Shown here piece by piece: positions 1 through 5,313 of a stretch of DNA of 6,718 nucleotides. This DNA comes from Burkholderiaceae bacterium. Lineage in GTDB: Bacteria > Pseudomonadota > Gammaproteobacteria > Burkholderiales > Burkholderiaceae_D. The stretch covers positions 1 through 6,718 of the forward strand of contig JAIELO010000138.1 in assembly GCA_019752915.1 (NCBI GenBank), in the 5' to 3' direction. Each line of letters begins with the position of its first letter. Position 1 is the first letter of the stretch. Below the pieces are notes generated by a model. That model made no database searches. It was not told the DNA's origin and saw only the letters and a program-made list of their open reading frames with translations. The translations under genes and the position numbers were made by a program.

Positions 1-410
1 TGCCGGAAGGTGCTACGCCGAAGGACGGTCCGTCCGCCGGTGCGGCCATGACGGTGGCGATGGTGTCGGTGTTCACCGGTATTCCGGTGCGTGCCGATGT
101 GGCGATGACGGGCGAAATTACCCTGCGTGGCGAAGTGTTGCCGATTGGCGGTCTGAAAGAAAAACTGCTGGCGGCGCAACGTGGCGGGATTAAAACCGTG
201 CTCATTCCCGAGCAGAACGTGAAAGATCTGGCTGATATTCCGGACAACGTGAAAAACAAACTGGAAATTGTGCCAGTGCGTTGGATCGATAAAGTGCTGG
301 AAATTGCGCTCGAGCGTATGCCGGTAGCGCTGGTGGAAACAGCGCCAGTGGAAGCCGTTGCGGTTGCGGCGACTAAACCCGATGGTCAGGCCGACGTCGT
401 AAAACATTAA
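1..410 (+). CDS. lon: ATP-dependent protease La (Lon), C-terminal part, 5' end outside window
   Basis: Only the end of the C-terminal Ser-Lys protease domain is present; the reading frame is open from base 3 and continues off the left edge. Lon is a cytoplasmic AAA+ protease that degrades misfolded and short-lived regulatory proteins. The nucleophile motif GPSAG is visible, with the catalytic Ser codon at 33-35. The general-base Lys lies in [10 protein letters not shown], at codon 162-164; the Ser-Lys spacing of 43 residues equals that of E. coli Lon (Ser679/Lys722). The domain ends near LEIALERMP, followed by an Ala/Val-rich tail of about 30 residues ending VVKH, somewhat longer than in E. 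coli. The ATG at 48 is internal, not a start. A hairpin terminator follows the stop at once, and hupB lies downstream as in E. coli. Identification is secure; the ATPase and N-terminal domains cannot be assessed here. Confidence 0.97.
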   Translation, partial: PEGATPKDGPSAGAAMTVAMVSVFTGIPVRADVAMTGEITLRGEVLPIGGLKEKLLAAQRGGIKTVLIPEQNVKDLADIPDNVKNKLEIVPVRWIDKVLEIALERMPVALVETAPVEAVAVAATKPDGQADVVKH

Positions 411-440
411 GTCTGAGCGCGATTAATTCTCGCTAACACC

Positions 441-477
441 ACAAACGGGCGCTTTTATAGCGCCCGTTTGTTATTTA
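441..477 (+). terminator. Rho-independent terminator after lon
   Basis: A perfect 13-bp stem (441-453 with 459-471), GC-rich in its inner half, closes a 5-nt loop. A short T-rich stretch follows, so the U-tract is modest. It starts 30 bases after the lon stop codon and lies upstream of the hupB promoter, so it separates the two transcription units. Confidence 0.85.
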
Positions 478-502
478 CCGCCCGATTTCTATAGTGTGAC
501 GC

Positions 503-532
503 TTGACACAAAGGTGGGCTGGCTTGTTTAAT
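503..532 (+). promoter_or_regulatory. Predicted sigma70-type promoter of hupB
   Basis: A perfect -35 hexamer TTGACA (503-508) is followed after 18 bases by TTTAAT (527-532), a 5 of 6 match to the -10 consensus. Transcription would start near 539-541 and give a leader of about 83 nt before the hupB start codon. It sits directly after the lon terminator, which fits independent strong expression of HU. This is prediction from sequence only. Confidence 0.72.
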
Positions 533-553
533 ACGGCCTGAGATTTTTCCAGA

Positions 554-587
554 CCTGTACGCTGCAGAGTAACTCGGTGCGTGCAGG
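554..587 (+). other. Hairpin in the hupB mRNA leader
   Basis: In RNA, bases 554-562 can pair with 579-587 in nine consecutive pairs, one of them G-U. The apical part can form a further 3-bp stem (567-569 with 573-575). It lies inside the predicted 5' leader and is followed by an A/T-rich single-stranded stretch that leads to the Shine-Dalgarno site. No T-run follows, so it is not a terminator. A role in mRNA stability or translation control is inference. Confidence 0.45.
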
Positions 588-611
588 CTAAAATGATATA
601 ACCTTTGTGAC

Positions 612-616
612 GGGGA
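612..616 (+). promoter_or_regulatory. Shine-Dalgarno site fixing the TTG start of hupB
   Basis: GGGGA is placed 6 bases before the TTG at 623. No in-frame ATG or GTG fits the conserved N-terminus MNKTEL of HU proteins, so this site supports TTG as the initiation codon. Confidence 0.7.
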
Positions 617-622
617 ATTGCT

Positions 623-895
623 TTGAATAAGACTGAATTGATCGACCATATTGCAGCGACCGCTGATATTTCCAAAGCGGCTGCCGCACGCGCACTCGAC
701 GCAGTGATCGACGGTGTAACCACCACCCTGCAAAAGAACGAAAGCGTGACCCTGGTCGGCTTTGGCACCTTCTCGGTGAGCGAGCGCGCTGCCCGTACCG
801 GCCGCAATCCACGCACCAAAGAAGAGATCACCATCGAAGCAGCAAAAGTTCCTAAATTTAAAGCTGGTAAAGCTTTGAAAGATGCTGTAAACTAA
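623..895 (+). CDS. hupB: DNA-binding protein HU-beta
   Basis: A 90-residue HU-family nucleoid protein of the usual full length. HU dimers bind and bend DNA with little sequence preference and shape the nucleoid, replication, repair and transcription. The N-terminal helical dimerisation part (about residues 1-40) begins [11 protein letters not shown]. It is followed by the signature GFGTF (46-50) and the DNA-gripping beta arm with R61-N62-P63, where Pro63 is the intercalating residue. The C-terminus ends in a Lys-rich segment ([14 protein letters not shown]). The start is TTG with GGGGA six bases upstream, because only this start gives the conserved N-terminus. The gene follows lon as in E. 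coli but has its own promoter and is cut off from lon by a terminator. No T-rich terminator follows hupB before the tRNA genes, so some transcripts may run into them. HU versus IHF: length and N-terminus favour HU-beta. Confidence 0.97.
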   Translation: MNKTELIDHIAATADISKAAAARALDAVIDGVTTTLQKNESVTLVGFGTFSVSERAARTGRNPRTKEEITIEAAKVPKFKAGKALKDAVN

Positions 896-899
896 CGGA

Positions 900-936
900 C
901 TTCGGTGAGCAGCAGATGTAAGCAAGCTCACCAAAG
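900..936 (+). other. Stem-loop between hupB and tRNA-Val
   Basis: Bases 900-910 pair with 926-936 (10 of 11 positions, one C-A mismatch) around a 15-nt loop. There is no T-run behind it, and tRNA-Val begins 10 bases later. It may protect the hupB mRNA 3' end or mark where a hupB-tRNA precursor is cut; this is inference. It could also act as a weak terminator. Confidence 0.45.
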
Positions 937-945
937 CGCGAAATT

Positions 946-1021
946 GGGCGGTTAGCTCAGTTGGTAGAGCGGAGCCCTTACAAGGCTTAGGTCGGGAGTT
1001 CGAGCCTCTCACCGCCCACCA
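946..1021 (+). tRNA. tRNA-Val, anticodon TAC
   Basis: A complete 76-nt cloverleaf. The acceptor stem GGGCGGT/ACCGCCC pairs perfectly (946-952 with 1011-1017). The D stem is GCTC/GAGC, and the 5-bp anticodon stem closes the loop CTTACAA with TAC at 979-981. The T arm has the loop TTCGAGC. CCA is encoded at 1019-1021. UAC reads GUA, and through wobble modification other valine codons. It lies 51 bases upstream of tRNA-Asp with no terminator between, so both are probably cut from one precursor. Confidence 0.96.
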
Positions 1022-1072
1022 GTTTTGCAAGTAGCAAGAGTAGTAAATAAAAGCAGTACCCAGTGTTTTGTT

Positions 1073-1149
1073 GGAGCGGTAGTTCAGTTGGTTAGAATAC
1101 CGGCCTGTCACGCCGGGGGTCGCGGGTTCGAGTCCCGTCCGCTCCGCCA
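1073..1149 (+). tRNA. tRNA-Asp, anticodon GTC
   Basis: A complete 77-nt cloverleaf. The acceptor stem GGAGCGG/CCGCTCC pairs perfectly (1073-1079 with 1139-1145). The anticodon stem CCGGC/GCCGG holds the loop CTGTCAC with GTC at 1107-1109. The discriminator base is G1146, as is usual for Asp, and CCA is encoded at 1147-1149. It reads GAC and GAU. It is the last gene before a strong terminator, so it closes the hupB/tRNA region. Confidence 0.97.
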
Positions 1150-1158
1150 AATTCCTGT

Positions 1159-1189
1159 AAAAGGGCCCGATTCGTCGGGCCCTTTTGCT
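1159..1189 (+). terminator. Rho-independent terminator after tRNA-Asp
   Basis: A perfect 12-bp stem (1159-1170 with 1175-1186), with GGGCCCG in its core and a stable TTCG tetraloop. The four A/T pairs at its base provide T residues on the plus strand and, by symmetry, A residues upstream. It lies 9 bases after the CCA end of tRNA-Asp. Confidence 0.92.
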
Positions 1190-1227
1190 ATTCTGCGCGA
1201 CCATTCGTGTCACGCCCACCGGTTCTG

Positions 1228-1256
1228 TCGGCACCGGCCCGCAATTGCGTTATCAT
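1228..1256 (+). promoter_or_regulatory. Possible promoter of the cNMP-fold/AI-2E gene pair
   Basis: TCGGCA (1228-1233, 4 of 6) and TATCAT (1251-1256, 5 of 6) are 17 bases apart and lie between the tRNA terminator and the TTG start at 1289. Transcription would begin near 1263, leaving a short leader of about 26 nt. The match is moderate and the assignment tentative. Confidence 0.4.
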
Positions 1257-1278
1257 CTTTCCACTTTATTCTTTGCCC

Positions 1279-1283
1279 GGGAG
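1279..1283 (+). promoter_or_regulatory. Shine-Dalgarno site fixing the TTG start at 1289
   Basis: GGGAG lies 5 bases before TTG 1289. The same frame stays open back to 1025, but that stretch crosses tRNA-Asp and the terminator and cannot be coding, so this site decides the start. Confidence 0.65.
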
Positions 1284-1288
1284 TACCC

Positions 1289-1771
1289 TTGCTATTCGGC
1301 TTCCTGAAATCGCCCGAACTTTCGCCCCGTCTGCAGCGGCTGAAAGCGTCCGCCCTGTTCTCGACGCTCACGCCGCTGGAACTGAAAATCGTCGATGGTC
1401 TGATGCACGAGCGCCGCTATCTGGCCGACGAAATCATTTTCGATGAAGGCGAAGAAGGTCAGGCACTGTATCTGATCATGTCGGGTCGCGTGATCATCAG
1501 CCGCTTGCGCCCGAATGGCCGCGAAGTGGTGGCCGAAATGGGACCCGGCGCGTTCTTCGGCGATCTGGCACTGCTCGACAATTCACCGCGCAACGCCCAG
1601 ACCCGCGCGCTCGACAATTGCGAACTGGCGGTATTCTTCCGCGCCGACTTTATGGGCCTGATGGAAACCGACGCCGTGATCGGCTACAAGATTTCGCTGG
1701 CACTGGCGCGCCACATCGGCACCCGCCTGCGCGAATGGATGAGCGGCAAACCGCAGATCGAAGCGATATGA
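1289..1771 (+). CDS. Stand-alone cyclic-nucleotide-binding-domain protein (Crp/Fnr sensor fold without HTH)
   Basis: A 160-residue protein that is almost only one cNMP-binding beta-roll domain, about residues 23-148. LFSTLTPLEL (23-32) matches the usual opening of the fold, GEEGQALYLIMSGRV (54-68) is the typical core strand pair, and GPGAFFGDLALLDNSPRNA (85-103) is the phosphate-binding cassette. In E. coli CRP, Glu72, Arg82 and Ser83 of the cassette contact cAMP; here they appear as Asp92, Arg101 and Asn102, so ligand preference may differ or binding may be lost. After the roll there is only one helix and a short tail (to residue 160), with no winged-helix DNA-binding domain, so it is unlikely to be a transcription factor. 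No signal peptide or membrane segment is visible, so it is probably cytoplasmic. It overlaps the next gene by ATGA, which suggests coupled translation and a regulatory link to that membrane protein. The fold is secure; the ligand and partner are not. Confidence 0.85.
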   Translation: MLFGFLKSPELSPRLQRLKASALFSTLTPLELKIVDGLMHERRYLADEIIFDEGEEGQALYLIMSGRVIISRLRPNGREVVAEMGPGAFFGDLALLDNSPRNAQTRALDNCELAVFFRADFMGLMETDAVIGYKISLALARHIGTRLREWMSGKPQIEAI

Positions 1772-2895
1772 AGCGCTTCCCCGCACAGCAGCACGCCGGC
1801 CCCATCGTGTGGAGCGGTATCGTGGTGGGTACCTGTGCCCTGCTGTTCCTGCTGCAGCAGATGCTGTTTCTGGCCATCCCCTTCCTGCTCGCCATCGTGC
1901 TGTACTATATTTTGCAGCCCCCCATGCAGCGCCTGATCCGGCTCGGGGTCAGCCACAACGCCGCCACCCTGATAGTGGGCAGCATGTTTCTGCTAGTACT
2001 GATGCTGGCCACTATGGTGGCGGTCTACTGGGAAGCGGGGCCGTCCGAATCGTGGCAAGTCATGCTGGGTAAATATCTGACGGGTGGACTCGACTTCATC
2101 CGCCACACCATGGCCTCGCTGGAACGCCAGTTCCCCATCCTGAAACAGATCAAGCTGGCGCGCACCATCAACAACCGCATGGCCAGCTTCACCGGCACCT
2201 TCATCCAGCAGCACCTGACCGATATTCTGGTGTCGGTGGCGGGCTGGCTGCCGTCGCTGCTACTGGCGCCCTTCCTGGCGTTCTTCTTCCTGCGCGATGG
2301 CTTGCGCTTCAAGAAGTTTCTGGCGCGCGCAGTGCCGAATGCCTTCTTCGAACGGGCCCTGTTCCTGCTGCACGAAGTCGACCAGACCGCGCACCGCTAT
2401 TTTCAGGGGCTGATCAAACTCACCGTGCTTGACACCATCGTACTGGCGCTCGGCCTGTGGGCGATAGGCGTCTCGTCGCCACTGGTACTGGGCCTGATTG
2501 CCGCCATGCTGGCCTGGGTGCCGTATGTGGGCTCCATCGTCGGCTGCATGCTGGTAGTGATGGTGGCGTCGACCGATGCACCGAACGATCCGGCCATGGC
2601 GTATATGGCGATTGGCGTCTTCATCGGCGTGCGCCTGCTGGACGACTTCGTGTTCATGCCGCTGACGCTGGGACGCAGCCTGCACATCCATCCGCTGATC
2701 ACGGTGCTGATGATTTTCATCGGCGGCTCGGTGGCCGGCGTGGCCGGCCTGATGCTGGTGCTGCCGCTACTGGGCGTGGTGATGGTGATCGGTGAAACGC
2801 TGGGTCGCCTGATCACCGACCCGCGCCTGCGCGCACGCCACCGCAATGCCATCGCGCTACGCACCCGACAGGCTAGCGCCGATCTGGTCAGCTAA
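1768..2895 (+). CDS. AI-2E family transporter (PerM/TqsA-like membrane protein)
   Basis: A 375-residue polytopic inner-membrane protein of the AI-2E transporter family (formerly UPF0118), usual length. The family includes TqsA (autoinducer-2 export) and members acting as Na+/H+ antiporters; substrate here is unknown. Hydrophobic segments are seen at about 14-31, 33-50, 66-88, 161-176, 218-235, 238-268, 279-298 and 308-342. The soluble loop at about 90-155 after the third segment is typical. Family-like features are the early PPMQRL (51-56), APFLAFFFLRDG (167-178), WVPYVGS (250-256), and DDFVFMPLTLGRSLHIHPL (292-310). The C-terminus is short and Arg-rich. The ATG at 1768 is chosen because it overlaps the TGA of the preceding gene (ATGA) and gives a normal N-terminus; the open frame upstream of it lies inside that gene. 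The Shine-Dalgarno sequence is weak, so translation probably depends on coupling. A bidirectional hairpin terminator follows. Confidence 0.9.
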   Translation: MKRFPAQQHAGPIVWSGIVVGTCALLFLLQQMLFLAIPFLLAIVLYYILQPPMQRLIRLGVSHNAATLIVGSMFLLVLMLATMVAVYWEAGPSESWQVMLGKYLTGGLDFIRHTMASLERQFPILKQIKLARTINNRMASFTGTFIQQHLTDILVSVAGWLPSLLLAPFLAFFFLRDGLRFKKFLARAVPNAFFERALFLLHEVDQTAHRYFQGLIKLTVLDTIVLALGLWAIGVSSPLVLGLIAAMLAWVPYVGSIVGCMLVVMVASTDAPNDPAMAYMAIGVFIGVRLLDDFVFMPLTLGRSLHIHPLITVLMIFIGGSVAGVAGLMLVLPLLGVVMVIGETLGRLITDPRLRARHRNAIALRTRQASADLVS

Positions 2896-2905
2896 CCCGA
2901 AACAG

Positions 2906-2951
2906 AAAAAAAAGGGGCGCAAGTATGAACTTGCGCCCCTTCTGGTTTTCT
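2906..2951. terminator. Bidirectional terminator between convergent genes
   Basis: A perfect 13-bp stem (2912-2924 with 2929-2941) with core GGGGCGCAAG closes a 4-nt loop. On the minus strand it is followed by eight T residues (complement of the A-run 2906-2913), making it a strong terminator for ahpCF. On the plus strand a weaker T-rich tail (2946-2951) follows, so it can also end the AI-2E transporter transcript. Confidence 0.92.
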
Positions 2952-2962
2952 AGCGCAGCAGC

Positions 2963-4552
2963 TTAGGCAGCGACTGCCTGGGCAACTGGTGCCACCGCTG
3001 GTTCATCGTCGGCGCGGATCAGGTGATCGAAGGCCGACAGAGCCGCTTTGGCGCCTTCACCGGTGGCGATGATGATCTGCTTGTACGGCACCGTGGTGAC
3101 GTCACCGGCAGCGAACACACCCGGTACCGAGGTCTGGCCACGGCTATCGATTTCAATTTCACCGTGACGCGACAGCGCTACCGTGCCTTTCAGCCATTCC
3201 GTGTTCGGTACCAGACCGATTTGCACAAACACACCTTCCAGATCGACCTTGCGGGCCTCACCGCTGACCCGGTCGGTATAGCTCAGACCATTGACGATCT
3301 TGCCATCGCCATTGATTTCCGTGGTCTGGGCCGACACCACCACCGTCACGTTCGGCAGGCTGCGCAGCTTGCGCTGCAACACCGCATCGGCACGCAATTC
3401 TGCACCGTACTCGATCAGCGTCACATGCTGCACCAGACCGGCCAGATCGATGGCCGCTTCCACGCCCGAGTTACCGCCACCGATCACCGCCACGCGCTTG
3501 CCCTTGAACAGCGGGCCATCGCAGTGCGGGCAGTAGGCCACACCGTGGTTACGGTATTCCTTCTCGCCCGGCACATTGATTTCGCGCCAGCGCGCACCGG
3601 TGGCCAGAATCACCGACTTGGCTTTCAGCGTTGCGCCGCTGACGGTCTGTACTTCGATCAGCTTACCCGGCACCAGTTTTGCAACGCGCTGGGTATTCAT
3701 CACATCGACCGCGTATTCCTTGACGTGCTGTTCCAGCGCCATCGCGAATTTCGGGCCTTCCGTTTCCTTGATCGAAATGAAGTTTTCAATCGACAGGGTG
3801 TCGAGCACCTGACCGCCGAAGCGTTCTGCCACCACACCGGTACGGATGCCTTTACGGGCGGCGTACACCGCCGCTGCGGCACCGGCAGGGCCACCGCCGA
3901 CGATCAGCACGTCGAACACATCTTTCTTGCTCATTTCTGCGGCCTGACGGGCGCCGGCATTGGTATCGAGCTTGGCCAGAATTTCTTCCACGCTACTGCG
4001 CCCCTGACCGAAGTGCTCGCCGTTCAGGAACATCATCGGTACCGCCATGATCTGGCGCGCTTCGACTTCCTGCGGGAACACGCCACCGTCAATCGTGGTC
4101 ACTTTAATGCGCGGGTTAATCACCGCCATCGCGTTGAGCGCTTGCACCACTTCCGGGCAATTGTGGCAGCTCAGCGAGATAAAGGTTTCGAATGCGTAAT
4201 CGCCATCCAGATTGCGGATCTGCTCGATCACGGCTTCGTCGAATTTGATGGTATGGCCGCCCACTTGCAGCAGCGCCAGTACCAGCGAAGTGAATTCATG
4301 CCCCATCGGCACACCGGCGAAACGCACGCCGATATCGGTGCCTGCACGGTTGATGCTGAACGAAGGCAGACGGACACCTGCGTCGACCCGCTTGACCAGC
4401 GTGATCTTGTCGCTCAGGGACACGATATCCTGCAGTAGCGCTGCCATTTCCTGCGCCTTGGCGCTGTCGTCGAGTGCGGCGACCAGTTCGATCGGCTGCA
4501 CGACTTTTTCGAGGTAGGCTTTCAGCTGGGTTTTGAGCGATGCATCTAACAT
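2963..4552 (-). CDS. ahpF: Alkyl hydroperoxide reductase subunit F (NADH:AhpC disulfide reductase)
   Basis: A 529-residue flavoprotein (E. coli AhpF is 521). It takes electrons from NADH via FAD and two redox-active disulfides to re-reduce AhpC in the cytoplasm. The N-terminal double thioredoxin-like domain (about 1-196) carries CHNC at 129-132, the same positions as in E. coli. After a linker, the thioredoxin-reductase-like part starts near 210 with the FAD motif GGGPAG (219-224). The second redox centre CPHC is at 341-344, the pyridine-nucleotide motif GGGNSG at 358-363, and the closing FAD motif with AAGD at 481-484. All key residues are intact. The C-terminus has an Ala/Pro-rich tail of about 15 residues beyond the E. 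coli end. AAGGA lies 8 bases before the ATG. The gene is second in the operon, 94 bases after ahpC, with a hairpin between. A bidirectional terminator follows. Confidence 0.98.
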   Translation of the reverse strand: MLDASLKTQLKAYLEKVVQPIELVAALDDSAKAQEMAALLQDIVSLSDKITLVKRVDAGVRLPSFSINRAGTDIGVRFAGVPMGHEFTSLVLALLQVGGHTIKFDEAVIEQIRNLDGDYAFETFISLSCHNCPEVVQALNAMAVINPRIKVTTIDGGVFPQEVEARQIMAVPMMFLNGEHFGQGRSSVEEILAKLDTNAGARQAAEMSKKDVFDVLIVGGGPAGAAAAVYAARKGIRTGVVAERFGGQVLDTLSIENFISIKETEGPKFAMALEQHVKEYAVDVMNTQRVAKLVPGKLIEVQTVSGATLKAKSVILATGARWREINVPGEKEYRNHGVAYCPHCDGPLFKGKRVAVIGGGNSGVEAAIDLAGLVQHVTLIEYGAELRADAVLQRKLRSLPNVTVVVSAQTTEINGDGKIVNGLSYTDRVSGEARKVDLEGVFVQIGLVPNTEWLKGTVALSRHGEIEIDSRGQTSVPGVFAAGDVTTVPYKQIIIATGEGAKAALSAFDHLIRADDEPAVAPVAQAVAA

Positions 4553-4581
4553 GATTCTATTCCTTACAAATATTTAGGCGT

Positions 4582-4609
4582 ATGCCGGGCCGGACGCCCG
4601 GACCGGCAT
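4582..4609 (-). other. Intercistronic hairpin between ahpC and ahpF
   Basis: ATGCCGG (4582-4588) pairs with CCGGCAT (4603-4609). After one mismatch, four more G-C pairs follow (4590-4593 with 4598-4601), closing a 4-nt loop. No T-run follows on the minus strand, so it is not a typical terminator. It starts 29 bases before the ahpF ATG and 16 bases before its Shine-Dalgarno site. It probably protects the 3' end of ahpC mRNA or weakens read-through, so that AhpC exceeds AhpF; this function is inferred. Confidence 0.6.
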
Positions 4610-4646
4610 CGCGGTATTACTGTAATGGTGCTGCAGTCTTCAAGAC

Positions 4647-5210
4647 TTAGATCTTGCCGACCAGGTCCAGCGATGGGGTCAGCGTTGCGGCGCCTTCGGT
4701 CCATTTAGCTGGGCAAACTTCGCCTGGGTGGGAAGCGACGTACAGGGCAGCTTTGGTTTTGCGCAGCAGTTCGGAAGCGTCGCGGCCGATGCCGTTGTCG
4801 TGCACTTCCATCACTTTGATCTGGCCTTCCGGGTTGATCAGGAAGGTACCGCGCAGTGCCAGGCCTTCTTCTTCGATCATCACTTCGAAGTTACGCGACA
4901 GGGTGCCGGTTGGGTCACCGATCAGTGGGTAGTTCACTTTCTTGATCGCGTCCGAGGTGTCGTGCCATGCTTTGTGTGCGAAGTGGGTATCGGTCGATAC
5001 GCCGTACACGTCCACGCCCAGTTTGGCGAATTCCGGCTGATGGTCGGCCAGATCTTCCAGTTCGGTTGGGCACACGAAGGTGAAGTCGGCTGGGTAGAAC
5101 ATCAGCACTGCCCATTTGCCTTTCAGCGAAACATCGCTGACGTCGATGAATTTGCCGTTAACGTAGGCGGTTGCGTTGAATGGTTTGATTTGGGTGTTAA
5201 TCAGCGACAT
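4647..5210 (-). CDS. ahpC: Alkyl hydroperoxide reductase subunit C (2-Cys peroxiredoxin)
   Basis: A 187-residue peroxiredoxin of the AhpC/Prx1 class with the same length as E. coli AhpC. It reduces H2O2, organic hydroperoxides and peroxynitrite and is recycled by AhpF. The peroxidatic Cys47 sits in [13 protein letters not shown] (38-50), and the resolving Cys166 in [11 protein letters not shown]. The C-terminal end SLDLVGKI is nearly that of enterobacterial AhpC. All catalytic parts are present (P40, T44, C47). GAGGAA is placed 7-8 bases before the ATG. It is the first gene of the operon; an OxyR-type operator and a -35/-10 pair lie upstream, so induction by peroxide is expected. Confidence 0.99.
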   Translation of the reverse strand: MSLINTQIKPFNATAYVNGKFIDVSDVSLKGKWAVLMFYPADFTFVCPTELEDLADHQPEFAKLGVDVYGVSTDTHFAHKAWHDTSDAIKKVNYPLIGDPTGTLSRNFEVMIEEEGLALRGTFLINPEGQIKVMEVHDNGIGRDASELLRKTKAALYVASHPGEVCPAKWTEGAATLTPSLDLVGKI

Positions 5211-5247
5211 GGTGGTTTCCTCTTGGGTTGTGAATCATTGAGACGCC

Positions 5248-5275
5248 AGTGTACGGATTTTTCCGACATTTGCAA
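5248..5275 (-). promoter_or_regulatory. Predicted ahpC promoter
   Basis: Read on the minus strand, TTGCAA (5275-5270, 4 of 6 to the -35 consensus) is followed after 16 bases by TACACT (5253-5248, 4 of 6 to the -10). Transcription would start near 5241 and give a leader of about 30 nt. Both boxes are imperfect, as is usual for promoters that need an activator, and the -35 is one base away from the OxyR-type site. Confidence 0.6.
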
Positions 5276-5276
5276 A

Positions 5277-5313
5277 ATTGATTGTTCCAATAGTTTCGAT
5301 ATGTTTTAACTAT
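5277..5313 (-). promoter_or_regulatory. Probable OxyR operator upstream of ahpC
   Basis: Read on the minus strand, four blocks occur with exact 7-base spacers: ATAG-N7-ATAT-N7-ATTG-N7-CAAT. The known E. coli OxyR consensus for the oxidised form is ATAG-N7-CTAT-N7-ATAG-N7-CTAT; 13 of 16 block positions agree. The first spacer also has the T and A preferred at its positions 2 and 6. The site ends one base upstream of the predicted -35, the geometry of an OxyR-activated promoter. It touches the stop codon of the upstream GGDEF-EAL gene by one base. No oxyR gene is in the window, so the regulator is inferred. Confidence 0.68.

Noticed and set aside
589..594. TAAAAT as a second -10 box for hupB
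   Set aside because: No acceptable -35 hexamer is found 16-18 bases upstream, and the TTGACA/TTTAAT pair is far better.
455..1234. Minus-strand open frame (259 codons) across hupB and both tRNAs
   Set aside because: It covers two tRNA genes, a terminator and hupB in antisense; the low stop density is accidental.
1025..1288. Upstream extension of the cNMP-fold reading frame (248 residues in total)
   Set aside because: It runs through tRNA-Asp and the following terminator, and its translation has no family features. The Shine-Dalgarno site before TTG 1289 and the domain length support the shorter protein.
1618..1767. Earlier start for the AI-2E transporter
   Set aside because: This stretch lies inside the cNMP-fold gene in another frame and gives an Arg-rich, non-membrane N-terminus. 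The ATGA overlap at 1768 is the better start.
3023..4438. Long plus-strand open frame (471 codons) opposite ahpF
   Set aside because: It is antisense to an intact, well-conserved ahpF. The composition is His/Arg/Gln/Asp-rich as expected for a shadow frame of GC-rich codons, and there is no recognisable domain or ribosome-binding site.
4641..4656. Small 5-bp hairpin (CAAGA/TCTTG) over the ahpC stop codon
   Set aside because: Too short and weak to claim a function; expected by chance.
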